Source: Actinokineospora pegani
GTDB lineage: Bacteria > Actinomycetota > Actinomycetes > Mycobacteriales > Pseudonocardiaceae
NCBI RefSeq assembly: GCF_009745975.1
Contig: NZ_WHOL01000107.1
Coordinates: 62,001-126,000 of the forward strand
DNA length: 64,000 nucleotides
Direction: 5' to 3'
Shown: positions 7,955 through 16,727 of the stretch, in pieces
Layout: the number at the start of each line of letters is the position of its first letter
How positions within the stretch are numbered: the first letter of the stretch is position 1
Translations under genes and position numbers: made by a program
The notes under the pieces: model-generated
Databases searched by the model: none
Seen by the model: only the letters and a program-made list of their open reading frames with translations
What the model was told of the DNA's origin: nothing

Positions 7955-8959
7955 CTATTTCGTGCCAGGACCGCGGAACGTGGTGCGGTAGGCGGCCGGG
8001 GACACTCCGAGGGCGGTGTGGAAGTGCCGCCGGAGGGAGCTGGCGGTGCCGAAGCCGCACTCGGCGGCGATTCGATCGATGGTGTGACTGGTCTCCTCCA
8101 GCAGCGCGCGGGCGCGCTCTACGCGCTGCTGGAACAGCCACTCGGCGGGAGAGAGCCCGACCTCGTCGCGGAAGCGGCGGGTGAAGGTGCGTACGCTCAT
8201 CGCCGCTTGGGCGGCCAGGTCGCGTAGTTGCAGCGGCTGGTCGATGCGTTGAGCGGCCCAGGCGCGCACGGTGCCGGTGGAGGACTCGGGCTCTTGGGGG
8301 ATCGGGTGCTGGATGTACTGGGCTTGTCCGCCGGGGCGGTGCGGCGGGACGACCGTGCCGCGGGCGACGTCGTTGGCCACCGCGGAGCCGTGGTCGGTGC
8401 GGATCATGTGTAGGCACAGATCGATCCCGGAGGCTACGCCCGCGGCAGTGAGCACCCGGCCCTCGTCGGTGTAGAGCACGTCCGGGTCCAGGCGCACGCC
8501 CGGGTGCAGGGCGCGGAACTGTGCGCTGGAACGCCAGTGCGTGGTGGCGCGCAGCCCGTCGAGCAGACCCGCCGCGGCGAGCACGAACGAGCCGGTGCAG
8601 ATCGAGGCGATCCGCGCGTCCGGGCGGATCCGGCACAGCGCCGCGGCCATCTGCGGGGCCAGGTCCTCGGTGGGCCGGTAGTCCTCGTCGGAGGCGGGCA
8701 ACACGACGGTGTCGGCCAGCGCCAAGATCTCCGGCCCGTGCTTGACGTTCACCGTGATGTCCGCGTCGGTGCGCAGCTCACCGGGCTCCAGCGCGCACGT
8801 CGCCACCTGGTAGAGGGGTGCGCCGTGGGCTGAGCGGGCCTGCCCGAACAGCCGCAGGACTATGCCCAGCTCCATCGGCAGCAACCCGGGCCGGACCAGC
8901 ACGGCGACCCGGTGCGGTGTGCTGTCCTCGAAGGCGGGAATGGCCCGATCTGCGCGCAT
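7955..8959 (-). CDS. GlxA-family transcriptional regulator (DJ-1/PfpI-like domain plus AraC helix-turn-helix)
   Basis: A 334-residue regulator. Residues about 15-190 form a DJ-1/PfpI-like (GATase1-type) domain with the nucleophile-elbow-like ASICTGSFVLAAAG. The C-terminal 95 residues form two AraC-type helix-turn-helix units (LAAQAAMSVRTFTRRF and IAAECGFGTASSLRRHF). These proteins sense small molecules or redox state and activate or repress nearby genes. The start at 8959 is chosen because GAAGG lies five bases upstream; a longer frame is open but has no better site. It is divergent from the MFS gene at 9034, only 74 bases away, and probably controls it. Confidence 0.88.
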   Translation of the reverse strand: MRADRAIPAFEDSTPHRVAVLVRPGLLPMELGIVLRLFGQARSAHGAPLYQVATCALEPGELRTDADITVNVKHGPEILALADTVVLPASDEDYRPTEDLAPQMAAALCRIRPDARIASICTGSFVLAAAGLLDGLRATTHWRSSAQFRALHPGVRLDPDVLYTDEGRVLTAAGVASGIDLCLHMIRTDHGSAVANDVARGTVVPPHRPGGQAQYIQHPIPQEPESSTGTVRAWAAQRIDQPLQLRDLAAQAAMSVRTFTRRFRDEVGLSPAEWLFQQRVERARALLEETSHTIDRIAAECGFGTASSLRRHFHTALGVSPAAYRTTFRGPGTK

Positions 8960-9033
8960 GATGGCCTTCAGGCTACTCGGCTCCACGCGCGCTGCCGAGC
9001 AGGGTGGGAGAACCAGAGCCGAAGGAGGAAGGG

Positions 9034-10377
9034 ATGACCGCACAACGCGTCCAAGCCGCACCCGCCGCCGCGCGCGCTTGGTGGGTGGCCGCCGTCGCGG
9101 GGCTGACGATCGTCGCGGCGGGGGCGTTCACCACGGTGCCCGGACTGCTCGTCGACCCGCTCAACCGGGACTTCGGGTGGTCCCGGTCGTCGATCTCGGT
9201 CGCGGTGGCCGTGAACATGGTGCTGTACGGGGTCACCGCCCCGTTCGCCGCCGCGCTGATGGACCGGTTCGGCATCCGGCGCGTCGTGACCGCCGCACTG
9301 GCGCTGATCGCACTCGGCGCGGGGCTGACGACGATGATGACCGCGGCGTGGCAGTTGACCCTCTACTGGGGATTGCTGGTCGGGCTCGGGTGCGGGTCAC
9401 TGACCATGACCTTCGCCGTGACGGTCACGAACGCGTGGTTCGTCAAGCGGCGTGGGCTGGTCACCGGCGCGCTGACCGGCGCGAGCCACCTGGGGCAGTT
9501 GGCGTTCCTCCCGGTGCTGGCCTGGGTGGTGCAGAACAAGGGTTGGCGGCTGGCGCCCATCGTGTTGTGCCTGGCCGCAGCCGTCGTGGTGGTGTTGGTG
9601 TGGCTGCTGCTGCGTGATCACCCGGCCGACCTGGGCCGCAAGCCCTATGGGGCTGAGGAGTTCACGCCGAAGCCGCCGCCCGCGCAGGACTCGGCGGGCC
9701 GGGCGATCACTGTGCTGGGCCGGTCCGCGCGCGGCGGGCGGTTCTGGCTCATCGCGGCGACGTTCGCGATCTGCGGGGCCTCGACCAACGGGATCATGTG
9801 GTCGCACTTCGCCCCGGCCGCGCACGACCACGGCATGCCGATGACCATCGCCGCCGGGCTGCTGACGGCCATCGGCGTGTGCTCGGCGACCGGCACGGTC
9901 ATCTCCGGATGGCTCACCGACCGGGTCGACGCGCGGCTGTTGCTCGTCGGGTACTACGCGCTGCGCGCGGTGACGCTGTTCCTGCTGCCATCGATCCTCG
10001 CACCGACCGTCGCCCCCTCGATGGTGGTGTGGGTCGTGGTCTACGGGCTCATCGACGTGGCGACCGTGCCCCCGACCATCCACATCTGCCGCAAGCTCTA
10101 TGGCGACGACAGCCCGGTCGTGTTCGGCTGGGTCAATGCCGCGCACCAGCTCGGCGCGGGCGCGATGGCGCTGGTCGCCGGGATGCTGCGGGACAGTCTG
10201 GGGTCCTACGACGCGATGGGCTACTCGGCGGCGGTGCTGTGCGTCGGTGCGGCAGGAATCGCGCTCACGCTCGCCCCTGGCGAGCACGCTCGTGAACGGC
10301 CCCCGACGGACGGATCGGCCGTCCAGCAAGCGGACGAGGGGAGCGGCACCCGATCAGCCGACAAGCTGAAAGCGTAG
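9034..10377 (+). CDS. MFS transporter (monocarboxylate/oxalate-formate type)
   Basis: A 447-residue protein with about twelve membrane helices. FGWSRSSISVAVAV after helix 1 and FAAALMDRFGIRRV between helices 2 and 3 are typical of the MCT/OFA branch of the major facilitator superfamily, and GWLTDRVDARLLL repeats the loop in the second half. It probably moves an organic anion across the cytoplasmic membrane with protons. ATG 9034 follows AGGAGGAAGGG directly. It is divergent from the GlxA-type regulator, its likely controller. The substrate cannot be told from the sequence. Confidence 0.85.
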   Translation: MTAQRVQAAPAAARAWWVAAVAGLTIVAAGAFTTVPGLLVDPLNRDFGWSRSSISVAVAVNMVLYGVTAPFAAALMDRFGIRRVVTAALALIALGAGLTTMMTAAWQLTLYWGLLVGLGCGSLTMTFAVTVTNAWFVKRRGLVTGALTGASHLGQLAFLPVLAWVVQNKGWRLAPIVLCLAAAVVVVLVWLLLRDHPADLGRKPYGAEEFTPKPPPAQDSAGRAITVLGRSARGGRFWLIAATFAICGASTNGIMWSHFAPAAHDHGMPMTIAAGLLTAIGVCSATGTVISGWLTDRVDARLLLVGYYALRAVTLFLLPSILAPTVAPSMVVWVVVYGLIDVATVPPTIHICRKLYGDDSPVVFGWVNAAHQLGAGAMALVAGMLRDSLGSYDAMGYSAAVLCVGAAGIALTLAPGEHARERPPTDGSAVQQADEGSGTRSADKLKA

Positions 10378-10457
10378 TCGGAGTCTGTCAACGGTTACAC
10401 GGCAAAGCACTTGTCGTGCAGGCCAGCACCCGCCCTCCCGCATCCGGCGCACGAGCG
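10378..10457. other. Convergent intergenic gap
   Basis: Eighty bases between the convergent MFS and phosphodiesterase genes. I see only weak, GC-rich pairing and no clear terminator. Confidence 0.3.
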
Positions 10458-12515
10458 CTAGGCGGGCTCCGGGTGCCCCAACTCCGTCAGCCACCCGCGC
10501 ACGACCCGGTGCAACTGCTCCGCCCCCACGATCTCCCCGGGCTCCGCCAACTCCGACGGGTACAGCAGGAACCCCCGCGACTGCCCACCCCCCAACCCGC
10601 CATGCGACCCCACGTGCACCTCGAACGGCGAGGCGTCGTCGGTCGCGGGCCGGTACCGGCTGTTGATCACGATGTCCGGGCAGTGCTCGAACCCGTCCGT
10701 CCGGCGGATGAGGTCCGCAGCGTGCGGGCCGTACCCGGCCAGCGGGTCCTCGCCCCGCACCGTGTCATCGTCCAGCTCCCGGACGCCGTCGCGGCCCAGG
10801 ACGAGCGGGCCGCGCTCGCCGCGGACCAGCATGAAGCCCACACCCGGGTGGTCGACGAGGGCCGGGAGCAGGTCGGGGAACTCGCGCTCGATGGTCGCCA
10901 GGTCGACGCGGCCCGGGAGGTCGGTGAGCGACACCATCGCGGTGTGGCCGGAGACCACGACCACGACGCCGGGGGCGGCGCGGACGGTCCCCGCGGGTCT
11001 GCCCTCGACGGTGCGGTGGCGGTCGGTGGTGGCGGTGCGGGTCACCCGGGCGCGCAGGGCCTTGGCGATGGGGCCCGCGCCGGTGGAGGCCTCGGCCAGG
11101 GTGGCGCCGAGTTGCCAGCCCTCGGCGGTCGAGCGCCCGCGGCGGTCCCGGGGGACCTCCGCGCCGCAGAGCCTGCCGACGAGCTGCTCGACCGACTCGC
11201 CGAAGCGGTGGGTGAAGGCCTCGCCCTGGGTGACGCCGTGGTCGGAGAGAACGACCAGGTGGTAGCGGCGGGGGGCCAGCCGGGCGGCGCGGTGCAGGCG
11301 GCCGATCTGCTGGTCGATGGAGCGGACGACGGCCAGGGCGTCGAAGCGCTCGATGCCGGTGTGGTGAGCCACCTCGTCGTAGCCGAGGAAGTCGGCGTAG
11401 ACCACCGGACGGCCCTCGAGCATGTCGCCGATGAGCGCGGAGACCACCAGGTCGCGGGCGATCACCGTCGTGCCCGCGCGGGCGAACGGGTAGAACCCGC
11501 CCCGGTTGACCCGCGGGGTGACCCCCGCGCGGCGCTGGCGCACCGACGCGGACACCTCGCGCAGCACGTCGACGACGAAGGAGCCGAAGGTGCGCAGCAG
11601 GTTGGCCGGGTTGGCGAAGTAGGCGTACCAGCCCGCGCCGATCGCGTCACCGCGCTTGGTGGGGCCGCTCAGCAACGGGACGGCGCTCATCGTCATGCTG
11701 GTGTAGTCGGCGTCGCCGGTGAACAGCCCGCCGCGCGCCGCGCCGCCGTTGGCCAGCAGGCCGCGGCCGTCGGAGTGCCTGCGCTCGATCTCGGCCGCGT
11801 CGACCGGGTGCGCGCACGCCATGACGTGGTCGCGGTCCTTCTCGTACCAGCGGAAGCCCAGGATGTCCTCATTGGACCCGTGCAGCAGCCCGCACACGCT
11901 CGCCCCGGTCTGCGAACTCCAGTCGCAGTGCCAGTCGGTGAGGGTGTGGCTGCCCTCGGACAGCCAGCGCGCCAGCGTCGGCAGGTCGCCGTCGCGGACC
12001 CCGCGCCGCACGGTGTCGTGGCCCAGGCCGTCGATCTGCAGCAGCAGCACCCCGGGCGGCGCGTCGGCGGGGGAGTCCTCGCCGTCGCGGAGCCTGCGGG
12101 CCGCGCGCCGGAAGAAGACCTCGTCCTCGTCCAGGGCCAGGACACTGGAGATCGTGCCCGCGACCGCCGAGACCACCACCGCCACCAGCACCGCCGTGCG
12201 CAGGTTCGCGATCTCCACGTACGGCACGGCGAACGAGATCGCCAGCACGCCCGCGCCCAGCAGCAGGAACGAGAACAGCCCGAGGAACAGCACCGCCCCG
12301 CGCGGGGCGTAGCGCATGATCAGCGGCCACACCACGCCGGAGAGCAGGCCGACCATCGCCGCGAACACCGTGGGCTGCCACCACAGCGGCATCGCGAAGT
12401 CGACCAGCCCCCGTTCGAGCAGGTGCAGCGCCACCGCCACCAGCAACCACACCAGCAGCACCCGGGCGACGACCCGCCCGCCCCGCACCAGCCGCCCGCT
12501 CGACTCACCGGTCAC
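10458..12515 (-). CDS. Membrane-anchored phosphodiesterase/alkaline-phosphatase-fold protein
   Basis: A 685-residue protein with four membrane helices in the first 130 residues (often annotated as a phage-holin-family region) and a type I phosphodiesterase/nucleotide pyrophosphatase domain after that. The metal and nucleophile motifs are visible: LLLQIDGLGHDTVRRG, TGASVCGLLHG, DFLGYDEVAHHTG, VVLSDHGVTQGE and the final VHVGSHGGLGGG histidine. The catalytic domain probably faces outside and acts on a phosphodiester in the envelope, such as a teichoic-acid or glycolipid head group. The GTG start at 12515 overlaps the end of the DedA gene by 11 bases, so the three genes from 13886 to 10458 form one operon. 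Confidence 0.8.
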   Translation of the reverse strand: MTGESSGRLVRGGRVVARVLLVWLLVAVALHLLERGLVDFAMPLWWQPTVFAAMVGLLSGVVWPLIMRYAPRGAVLFLGLFSFLLLGAGVLAISFAVPYVEIANLRTAVLVAVVVSAVAGTISSVLALDEDEVFFRRAARRLRDGEDSPADAPPGVLLLQIDGLGHDTVRRGVRDGDLPTLARWLSEGSHTLTDWHCDWSSQTGASVCGLLHGSNEDILGFRWYEKDRDHVMACAHPVDAAEIERRHSDGRGLLANGGAARGGLFTGDADYTSMTMSAVPLLSGPTKRGDAIGAGWYAYFANPANLLRTFGSFVVDVLREVSASVRQRRAGVTPRVNRGGFYPFARAGTTVIARDLVVSALIGDMLEGRPVVYADFLGYDEVAHHTGIERFDALAVVRSIDQQIGRLHRAARLAPRRYHLVVLSDHGVTQGEAFTHRFGESVEQLVGRLCGAEVPRDRRGRSTAEGWQLGATLAEASTGAGPIAKALRARVTRTATTDRHRTVEGRPAGTVRAAPGVVVVVSGHTAMVSLTDLPGRVDLATIEREFPDLLPALVDHPGVGFMLVRGERGPLVLGRDGVRELDDDTVRGEDPLAGYGPHAADLIRRTDGFEHCPDIVINSRYRPATDDASPFEVHVGSHGGLGGGQSRGFLLYPSELAEPGEIVGAEQLHRVVRGWLTELGHPEPA

Positions 12516-13113
12516 GGGCGCCCTCCCGCTTCCGGCGCACGAGCGCCTGGACGCCGCCGATCACCAGCGTCACCAGCAGGATCAGCATCGTCGCCACCAG
12601 CGTGGCCACCAGCGGGTTGTCGAACAGGCCCCCGCTGAGCACGCCCAACGCCGCGTACGCGACCGCCCACAGCAGGCACGCGCACGCCGCGGCCGGGACC
12701 AGCCGCCGCCACGGGTAGTCCAGGGCGCCGGCCGCCAGCAGCGCCGGGATGCGCCCGGCGGGCACCATCCGCCCCACCAGCACGACCAGCCAGCCGCGCC
12801 GGGTGAACCGGTCGCGCGCCGCGGCGAGCTTGTCGGGGGACTGGCGGCGCTCGAAGAACCTGGTCAGCGCCCCGCGCCCACCCCGGCCCGCGCCGAAGGT
12901 GACCAGGTCGCCGACCAGCGCGCCCAGGGCCGAGAACAGGACCACCAGCCACAGGTCGAGGTCGCCGCCGCTGACCGCGACCGCCGCCCCCGCGCCGACC
13001 ACCGCCCCGGTCGGGATCACCGGGATGATCGACCCGAGCAGCACCCCGGCGAAGACCACCGGGTACCCGATCGACGACGGGTGCGTCCAGTCGATCCCGA
13101 AGAACCCGCTCAC
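12505..13113 (-). CDS. DedA-family membrane protein
   Basis: A 202-residue integral membrane protein with the DedA pattern: GVLLGSIIPVIPTGAVVGAG at the N-terminus, then FERRQSPDKL and VVLVGRMVPAGRIPALLAAG, which includes the re-entrant loop arginine conserved in the family, and three C-terminal helices. Known DedA proteins flip lipid carriers such as undecaprenyl phosphate or phosphatidylethanolamine. GTG 13113 overlaps the preceding stop (GTGA), and its end overlaps the phosphodiesterase gene. The combination suggests turnover of a membrane-lipid-linked phosphate compound. Confidence 0.85.
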   Translation of the reverse strand: MSGFFGIDWTHPSSIGYPVVFAGVLLGSIIPVIPTGAVVGAGAAVAVSGGDLDLWLVVLFSALGALVGDLVTFGAGRGGRGALTRFFERRQSPDKLAAARDRFTRRGWLVVLVGRMVPAGRIPALLAAGALDYPWRRLVPAAACACLLWAVAYAALGVLSGGLFDNPLVATLVATMLILLVTLVIGGVQALVRRKREGARDR

Positions 13114-13886
13114 CGCACCCACCTGCCCAGCGGCACGTCGTGCCCCGGCTCGGTCACCAGCACCCGGGTGGCCACCCCGGACCGGGCCACGGCGTCGGCG
13201 AACCGCCGCGGCGGTTCCACCAGCAGCCTGCGCATCCGCCCCCGCGCCAGCCCCGCCACGGCCAGCGTCCCCCAGTGCACCGGGACCGCGACCGCCGGGC
13301 CGATCAGCCGCACGGCCTCGGCCGCGCGCACCGGGTCCAGGTGCCCCGGCCCCAGCGTCGGGCCCCAGCCCCACACCGGCAGCAGCGCCACGTCGACCCC
13401 GGCCAACTCGGCCATGCCGGGGAACAGGTCGGTGTCGCCCGCGGCGTAGACCCGCCTGCCCCCGCCGTCGACGAGGTGGCCCATCGCCTCGGCCTGCGGG
13501 CCGCGGGTCGACCTCGGGCCCCAGCGGTGGCCGGAGTGGGCGGCGGGCACCCCGGTCACCACGAGGCCGCCGTGCTCGAGCCGCTCGCCGGGCGCGAGCT
13601 CGTCGACCCGGCGCACGCCCTTGGCGCGCAGCCAGTCGCCCGCGCCGCGCGGCACGACCACCCGGGCGTCGAGCAGCCGCAGCGACGGCAGGTGCAGGTG
13701 GTCGCCGTGCAGGTGGGAGAGCAGGACCAGGTCGACGCCGTCGCGGTCGGCGCGGGTCGTCGGGGCGACCACGCGGCGCAGCGCCGAGACCCGGTCGGTG
13801 AGCACGGGGTCGGTGAGCACCACGTGCCCGGCCAGCTCCACCCGCACGGTGGAGTGCCCGACGAACCGCACCGCCAGGTCCCGCAT
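13110..13886 (-). CDS. Metallo-beta-lactamase-fold hydrolase (UlaG/YtnP-like)
   Basis: A 258-residue soluble enzyme. VDLVLLSHLHGDHLHLPS carries the H-x-H-x-D-H zinc motif, VPAAHSGHRWGPR and VYAAGDTDLFPG supply further metal ligands, and AVPVHWGTLAV the late histidine. This matches the MBL-fold group that includes UlaG and NAPE-PLD-like enzymes, which hydrolyse phosphodiester or lactone bonds. It is the first gene of an operon with DedA and the membrane phosphodiesterase, which makes a lipid phosphodiester a reasonable but unproved substrate. The ATG at 13886 is the chosen start; a GTG is also open further up. Confidence 0.8.
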   Translation of the reverse strand: MRDLAVRFVGHSTVRVELAGHVVLTDPVLTDRVSALRRVVAPTTRADRDGVDLVLLSHLHGDHLHLPSLRLLDARVVVPRGAGDWLRAKGVRRVDELAPGERLEHGGLVVTGVPAAHSGHRWGPRSTRGPQAEAMGHLVDGGGRRVYAAGDTDLFPGMAELAGVDVALLPVWGWGPTLGPGHLDPVRAAEAVRLIGPAVAVPVHWGTLAVAGLARGRMRRLLVEPPRRFADAVARSGVATRVLVTEPGHDVPLGRWVR

Positions 13887-14317
13887 GCGGTCGAGTATGT
13901 CAGGGCGGGCTGCCGCGGACCCGAGCCCACCTGCTCCGACCGGGTGGCACGCGGTGATCTCGGCGACCCGGGCCTGCCGGGGCGCGCGACCGGTCCCACG
14001 ATCGCCGCGTGGGCCGAGCGGTCCACCGCGGGGGCGCGGGTGTGGTGCTGGTCGCCGACAGCACGGGCGGGATGTCGCACACCGCCCCGCGGGCCTGGGA
14101 GCGGGGTCAACGGCATCTCCACCGGCACCCCGTCCGTCCGCCTTCCAGCCCGTCGCGGTGTGGATCACCCGCGCGGCGGCGTGGGCGGACTTCCCCCGCA
14201 CACCACGCTTTCCGGCCCGGCGCGCGGGACGCCCGGACGCGTTCCTGCGCCATCTCGCCGACAAGTGCGTGACGGCCGTCATAGCCCCCGGTAGGCCGGT
14301 CGGCTGATGTTTCGCCC
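13887..14317. other. Intergenic region without a supported gene
   Basis: About 430 bases. One plus-strand stretch (about 14155-14290) has codon-like composition and would read VWITRAAAWADFPRTP and FLRHLADKCVTAVIAP, but it has no start and is not linked to a gene, so it may be the tail of a deleted gene. It lies just upstream of the apparent deletion junction at about 14396. Confidence 0.35.
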
Positions 14318-14319
14318 GT

Positions 14320-15411
14320 GTGGAGGGTGTTATGGTCCCGCTGCTCTGCACAACTGAACACACCGCCTGTGACGAGGAAGCCGGTCGAAATCCGGCACTC
14401 GGCCTCGCGGTCGCGGCGAGCCGCACCACCAACCCGTGGCTGCTGGCCACGATCGTCGCCGTCGCCTGCTACGTCGTCGCCGCCCGGCGCACCGACGCCC
14501 CGTGGGCACTGGCGTTCCGGATGTACCTGTGGCTGGGCGCGGTCATCGTCGTCATGCGGGTGGTGTTCCGGCTGGTCTTCGGCGGGGCCGAGGGCTCCAC
14601 GATCGTGCTGAGCCTGCCGGAGATCCCGCTGCCCGCCTGGGCCGCGGGCATCCGGCTGCTCGGCGGCTTCTACGACGGGCTGCGGCTGGCCACCATGGTG
14701 GTCTGCCTCGGCGCGGCCAACGCCCTGGCCAACCCCAAGCGGCTGCTCAAGGCGCTGCCGCCCGCGCTCCACGAGGTCGGCACGGCGGTGGTCGTCGCCC
14801 TGTCGGTGTTCCCGCAGCTAGCCGAGAGCGTGCTGCGCGTGCGGCGGGCGCGCAGGCTGCGCGGCGGGTCCCGCAAGGGGTTCAAGGCGCTGCACACCAT
14901 CGTCATCCCCGTCCTCGAGGACGCCCTCGACCGGTCGCTGCGGCTGGCCGCGTCGATGGATTCGCGCGGGTACGGCCGCTCCGGGGCCGTGCGCGGCCGC
15001 CCGCTCGCCGGGGCGCTGATGATCACCGGCTTGCTCGGGGTGTGCGTCGGCGTCTACGCCACCCTCGACGGCACCACGCCCCGCTTCCTGGCCGCGCCCG
15101 TGCTCGTCGTCGGGCTGGTCGTCGCGCTCATCGGCTTCCGCGCCGCCGGGGCCAGGGTCCGGCGCAGCCGTTACCGGCCCGACCGCTGGCGCGCCCCCGA
15201 GGTCGTCGTCGCGGCAGGCGGCGTGCTCGTCGCCGTGGTCCTGTTCGCGACCTCCTCGATCGACCCGGCCAACCTCAACCCGTCGCTGACCACCCTGTCC
15301 TGGCCGCTGCTGTCGTGGCCGCCGCTGGGCGGGGTCGGGCTCGGCGGCAAGGGGTTGGCCACCCTGTCCTCCAGCGGGTCGACGGCCGGGGCCCCCGCCC
15401 TGACCTGCTGA
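14320..15411 (+). pseudogene. ECF transporter T component (CbiQ/EcfT-like), truncated and fused to riboswitch DNA
   Basis: From about residue 26 (ALGLAVAASRTTNP) the protein is a clear energy-coupling-factor T component: several membrane helices and the paired coupling-helix motifs LRVRRARRLRG and SMDSRGYGR, which contact the ATPases. Residues 1-25 come from translating riboswitch-like DNA and do not resemble the family, whose proteins usually have a longer N-terminus with a Trp-rich helix. The stretch IRLLGGFYDG seems to lack about ten residues found between RLLG and the FYDG part in relatives, and the tail ends in an odd Gly/Ser-rich run. No ATPase or S-component gene is nearby. It is most likely a remnant of a cobalamin or cobalt-precursor transporter. 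Confidence 0.6.
14325..14396 (+). promoter_or_regulatory. Cobalamin riboswitch remnant (5' half)
   Basis: The segment GGTGTTATGGTCCCG (14327-14341) followed by CGCCTGTGACGAGGAAG (14364-14380) and the 5-bp hairpin GCCGG/CCGGC (14380-14384 with 14392-14396, loop TCGAAAT) resembles the first half of an actinobacterial AdoCbl riboswitch, where GAGGAAGCCGGT is followed by a matching CCGGC arm. The expected following part (the GCGGTC..CGCCACTGT strand and the distal B12-box region) is absent; coding sequence for the T component begins at once. It therefore cannot work as a normal riboswitch. The resemblance is from memory of the consensus, not a model search. Confidence 0.5.
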
Positions 15412-15456
15412 TCCCATGCGCTGCCGTGGGGCCGCGCGGCTGACATGCTGGACCCA

Positions 15457-15493
15457 GCGGCCGGGCCCCGAGGTGCGGACGGGGCCCGGCCGC
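15457..15493. terminator. Bidirectional hairpin terminator
   Basis: A perfect 13-bp stem (GCGGCCGGGCCCC at 15457-15469 with 15481-15493) and an 11-base loop lie between the convergent T-component remnant and the nitrilase-like gene, seven bases past the latter's stop. Confidence 0.7.
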
Positions 15494-15499
15494 GCTGGT

Positions 15500-16639
15500 T
15501 CACGCGTCACAGGGGCGGTAATCGACCGGTTCCCAGATCGCCACGGAGTCCTTCGGCGTGGCCGCCTGCCCCGGCAGGCACAGTTGCAGCCCCACGGGCA
15601 GCTCCATGTTCCGCGGACCCGGCCGCACGTCGTTGGTGCGCCGCACCCCGGAGGCCTCCACGGCGGTCACCCGCTGCACGTCGGTCGTCGGCCACACGGC
15701 GCCCGCGCCCGGCCGCATCCCGTCGCAGATCGCGGCGTACCCGCCGACCCGCGCGGTGATCCCGTCCTGGGCGTCGAGCTCCATCCCGCACGAGGTCACC
15801 AGGTGCACGTCCACCTTCGGCATCGGTTCCCGGGTCTGCGCGGGCCACAGCGTCTCCATGTGCCGCAGCACGCCCGGCCCCGACATCCGGTGCCCGAGCC
15901 TGCGCATGTGCTCCAGGCACACCTCCAGCCCGAAGGTGATCGGGTCGCCGTTGCTGTCGTTGACCCCGTGCACGGCGAACGCGTGCCACCGCCAGAACTC
16001 CCAGTCGCCCATCACCTGCTGGTAGGCGGCGTTCAGCGCGGCGTCGCGGTTGGTATTGGTGCCGGGGGCCGACCCGTCGTAGTCGATGTGCGACATGAGC
16101 TGCTTCTGGTTCGTCGTCGCCGAGACCACCGTGGGCAGGCTCGCCGGGTCCCGGTTGCCCTCCTGCTCGGCCTCGCTCAGCTCGGTCGGGACGCCGCCGC
16201 GCAGGGCCAGGACCGTGTTGAAGTACAGCGGGTACCCGGTGCCGGAGTCCGCGGCTGGTCGGTGCCAGAACATCGTCCCCGGCACGACCAGCCAGTTGTT
16301 GAACTCCTTGGTCTGGAAGAACGGCTTGAGCACCTTCTCGGTGATCTCGGGCAGCACCGCGTCGCCGTTGGGGTAGCTGTCGAGCACCGGCGTCGCCCCC
16401 TGCGCGGGGCCGCCGTAGCGGAAGAAGAACTCCGGCGCCACGAACACCTTGAGCGTGTTGTCGCCGCCGATGCGGCTGCTCTGGTCGTTGCGGACGAAGT
16501 CCGCGGCCGCGCACAGCGCCTTGGCCCTGGTCGTGGCGTCGGCGGTGTACGGGTCCGCCGTGCCGGTGGGGATGACCTGGGTCAGGGTGGAGGTCTGCAC
16601 GCCGTAGCCGATGAACTGGATCTTGGTGTAGTTCGTCAT
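15500..16639 (-). CDS. Divergent nitrilase-superfamily (carbon-nitrogen hydrolase-like) protein
   Basis: A 379-residue soluble protein starting MTNYTKIQFIGYG. KVFVAPEFFFRYGG gives the glutamate of the carbon-nitrogen hydrolase triad in its usual PE context, and FGLEVCLEHMRR matches the cysteine nucleophile elbow. A lysine in the region between them (EKVLKPFFQTKEF or KQLMSHIDYD) could complete the triad. The protein is longer than typical nitrilases and has unusual insertions, so it may be a specialised amidase or an inactive relative. It follows the RhiA-like gene by 88 bases on the same strand, with a GAGGAGCCCC ribosome-binding site, and probably shares its transcript. Confidence 0.55.
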   Translation of the reverse strand: MTNYTKIQFIGYGVQTSTLTQVIPTGTADPYTADATTRAKALCAAADFVRNDQSSRIGGDNTLKVFVAPEFFFRYGGPAQGATPVLDSYPNGDAVLPEITEKVLKPFFQTKEFNNWLVVPGTMFWHRPAADSGTGYPLYFNTVLALRGGVPTELSEAEQEGNRDPASLPTVVSATTNQKQLMSHIDYDGSAPGTNTNRDAALNAAYQQVMGDWEFWRWHAFAVHGVNDSNGDPITFGLEVCLEHMRRLGHRMSGPGVLRHMETLWPAQTREPMPKVDVHLVTSCGMELDAQDGITARVGGYAAICDGMRPGAGAVWPTTDVQRVTAVEASGVRRTNDVRPGPRNMELPVGLQLCLPGQAATPKDSVAIWEPVDYRPCDA

Positions 16640-16727
16640 GGGGGCTCCTCGTCGGGGGTTCGCGGGCGGTGGGGACCAGGGCGGCCCGGCGGCGCGGGCA
16701 GGTGCGCCGCCGGGCCTGGTGCGCCGC

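Noticed and set aside
10416-12638. A plus-strand open frame of 740 codons opposite the phosphodiesterase gene
   Set aside because: It is the GC-driven shadow of a gene with clear catalytic motifs on the other strand and shows only repetitive Arg/Gln/His/Val text.
14000-14307. A possible plus-strand gene with codon-like stretches (FLRHLADKCVTAVIAP)
   Set aside because: It has no start signal, no recognisable family, and lies against the putative deletion junction; noted as possible debris only.
14320-14420. A complete, working cobalamin riboswitch
   Set aside because: Only the 5' part is recognisable; the strand after the GCCGG/CCGGC hairpin and the distal B12-box region are missing because coding sequence begins there.
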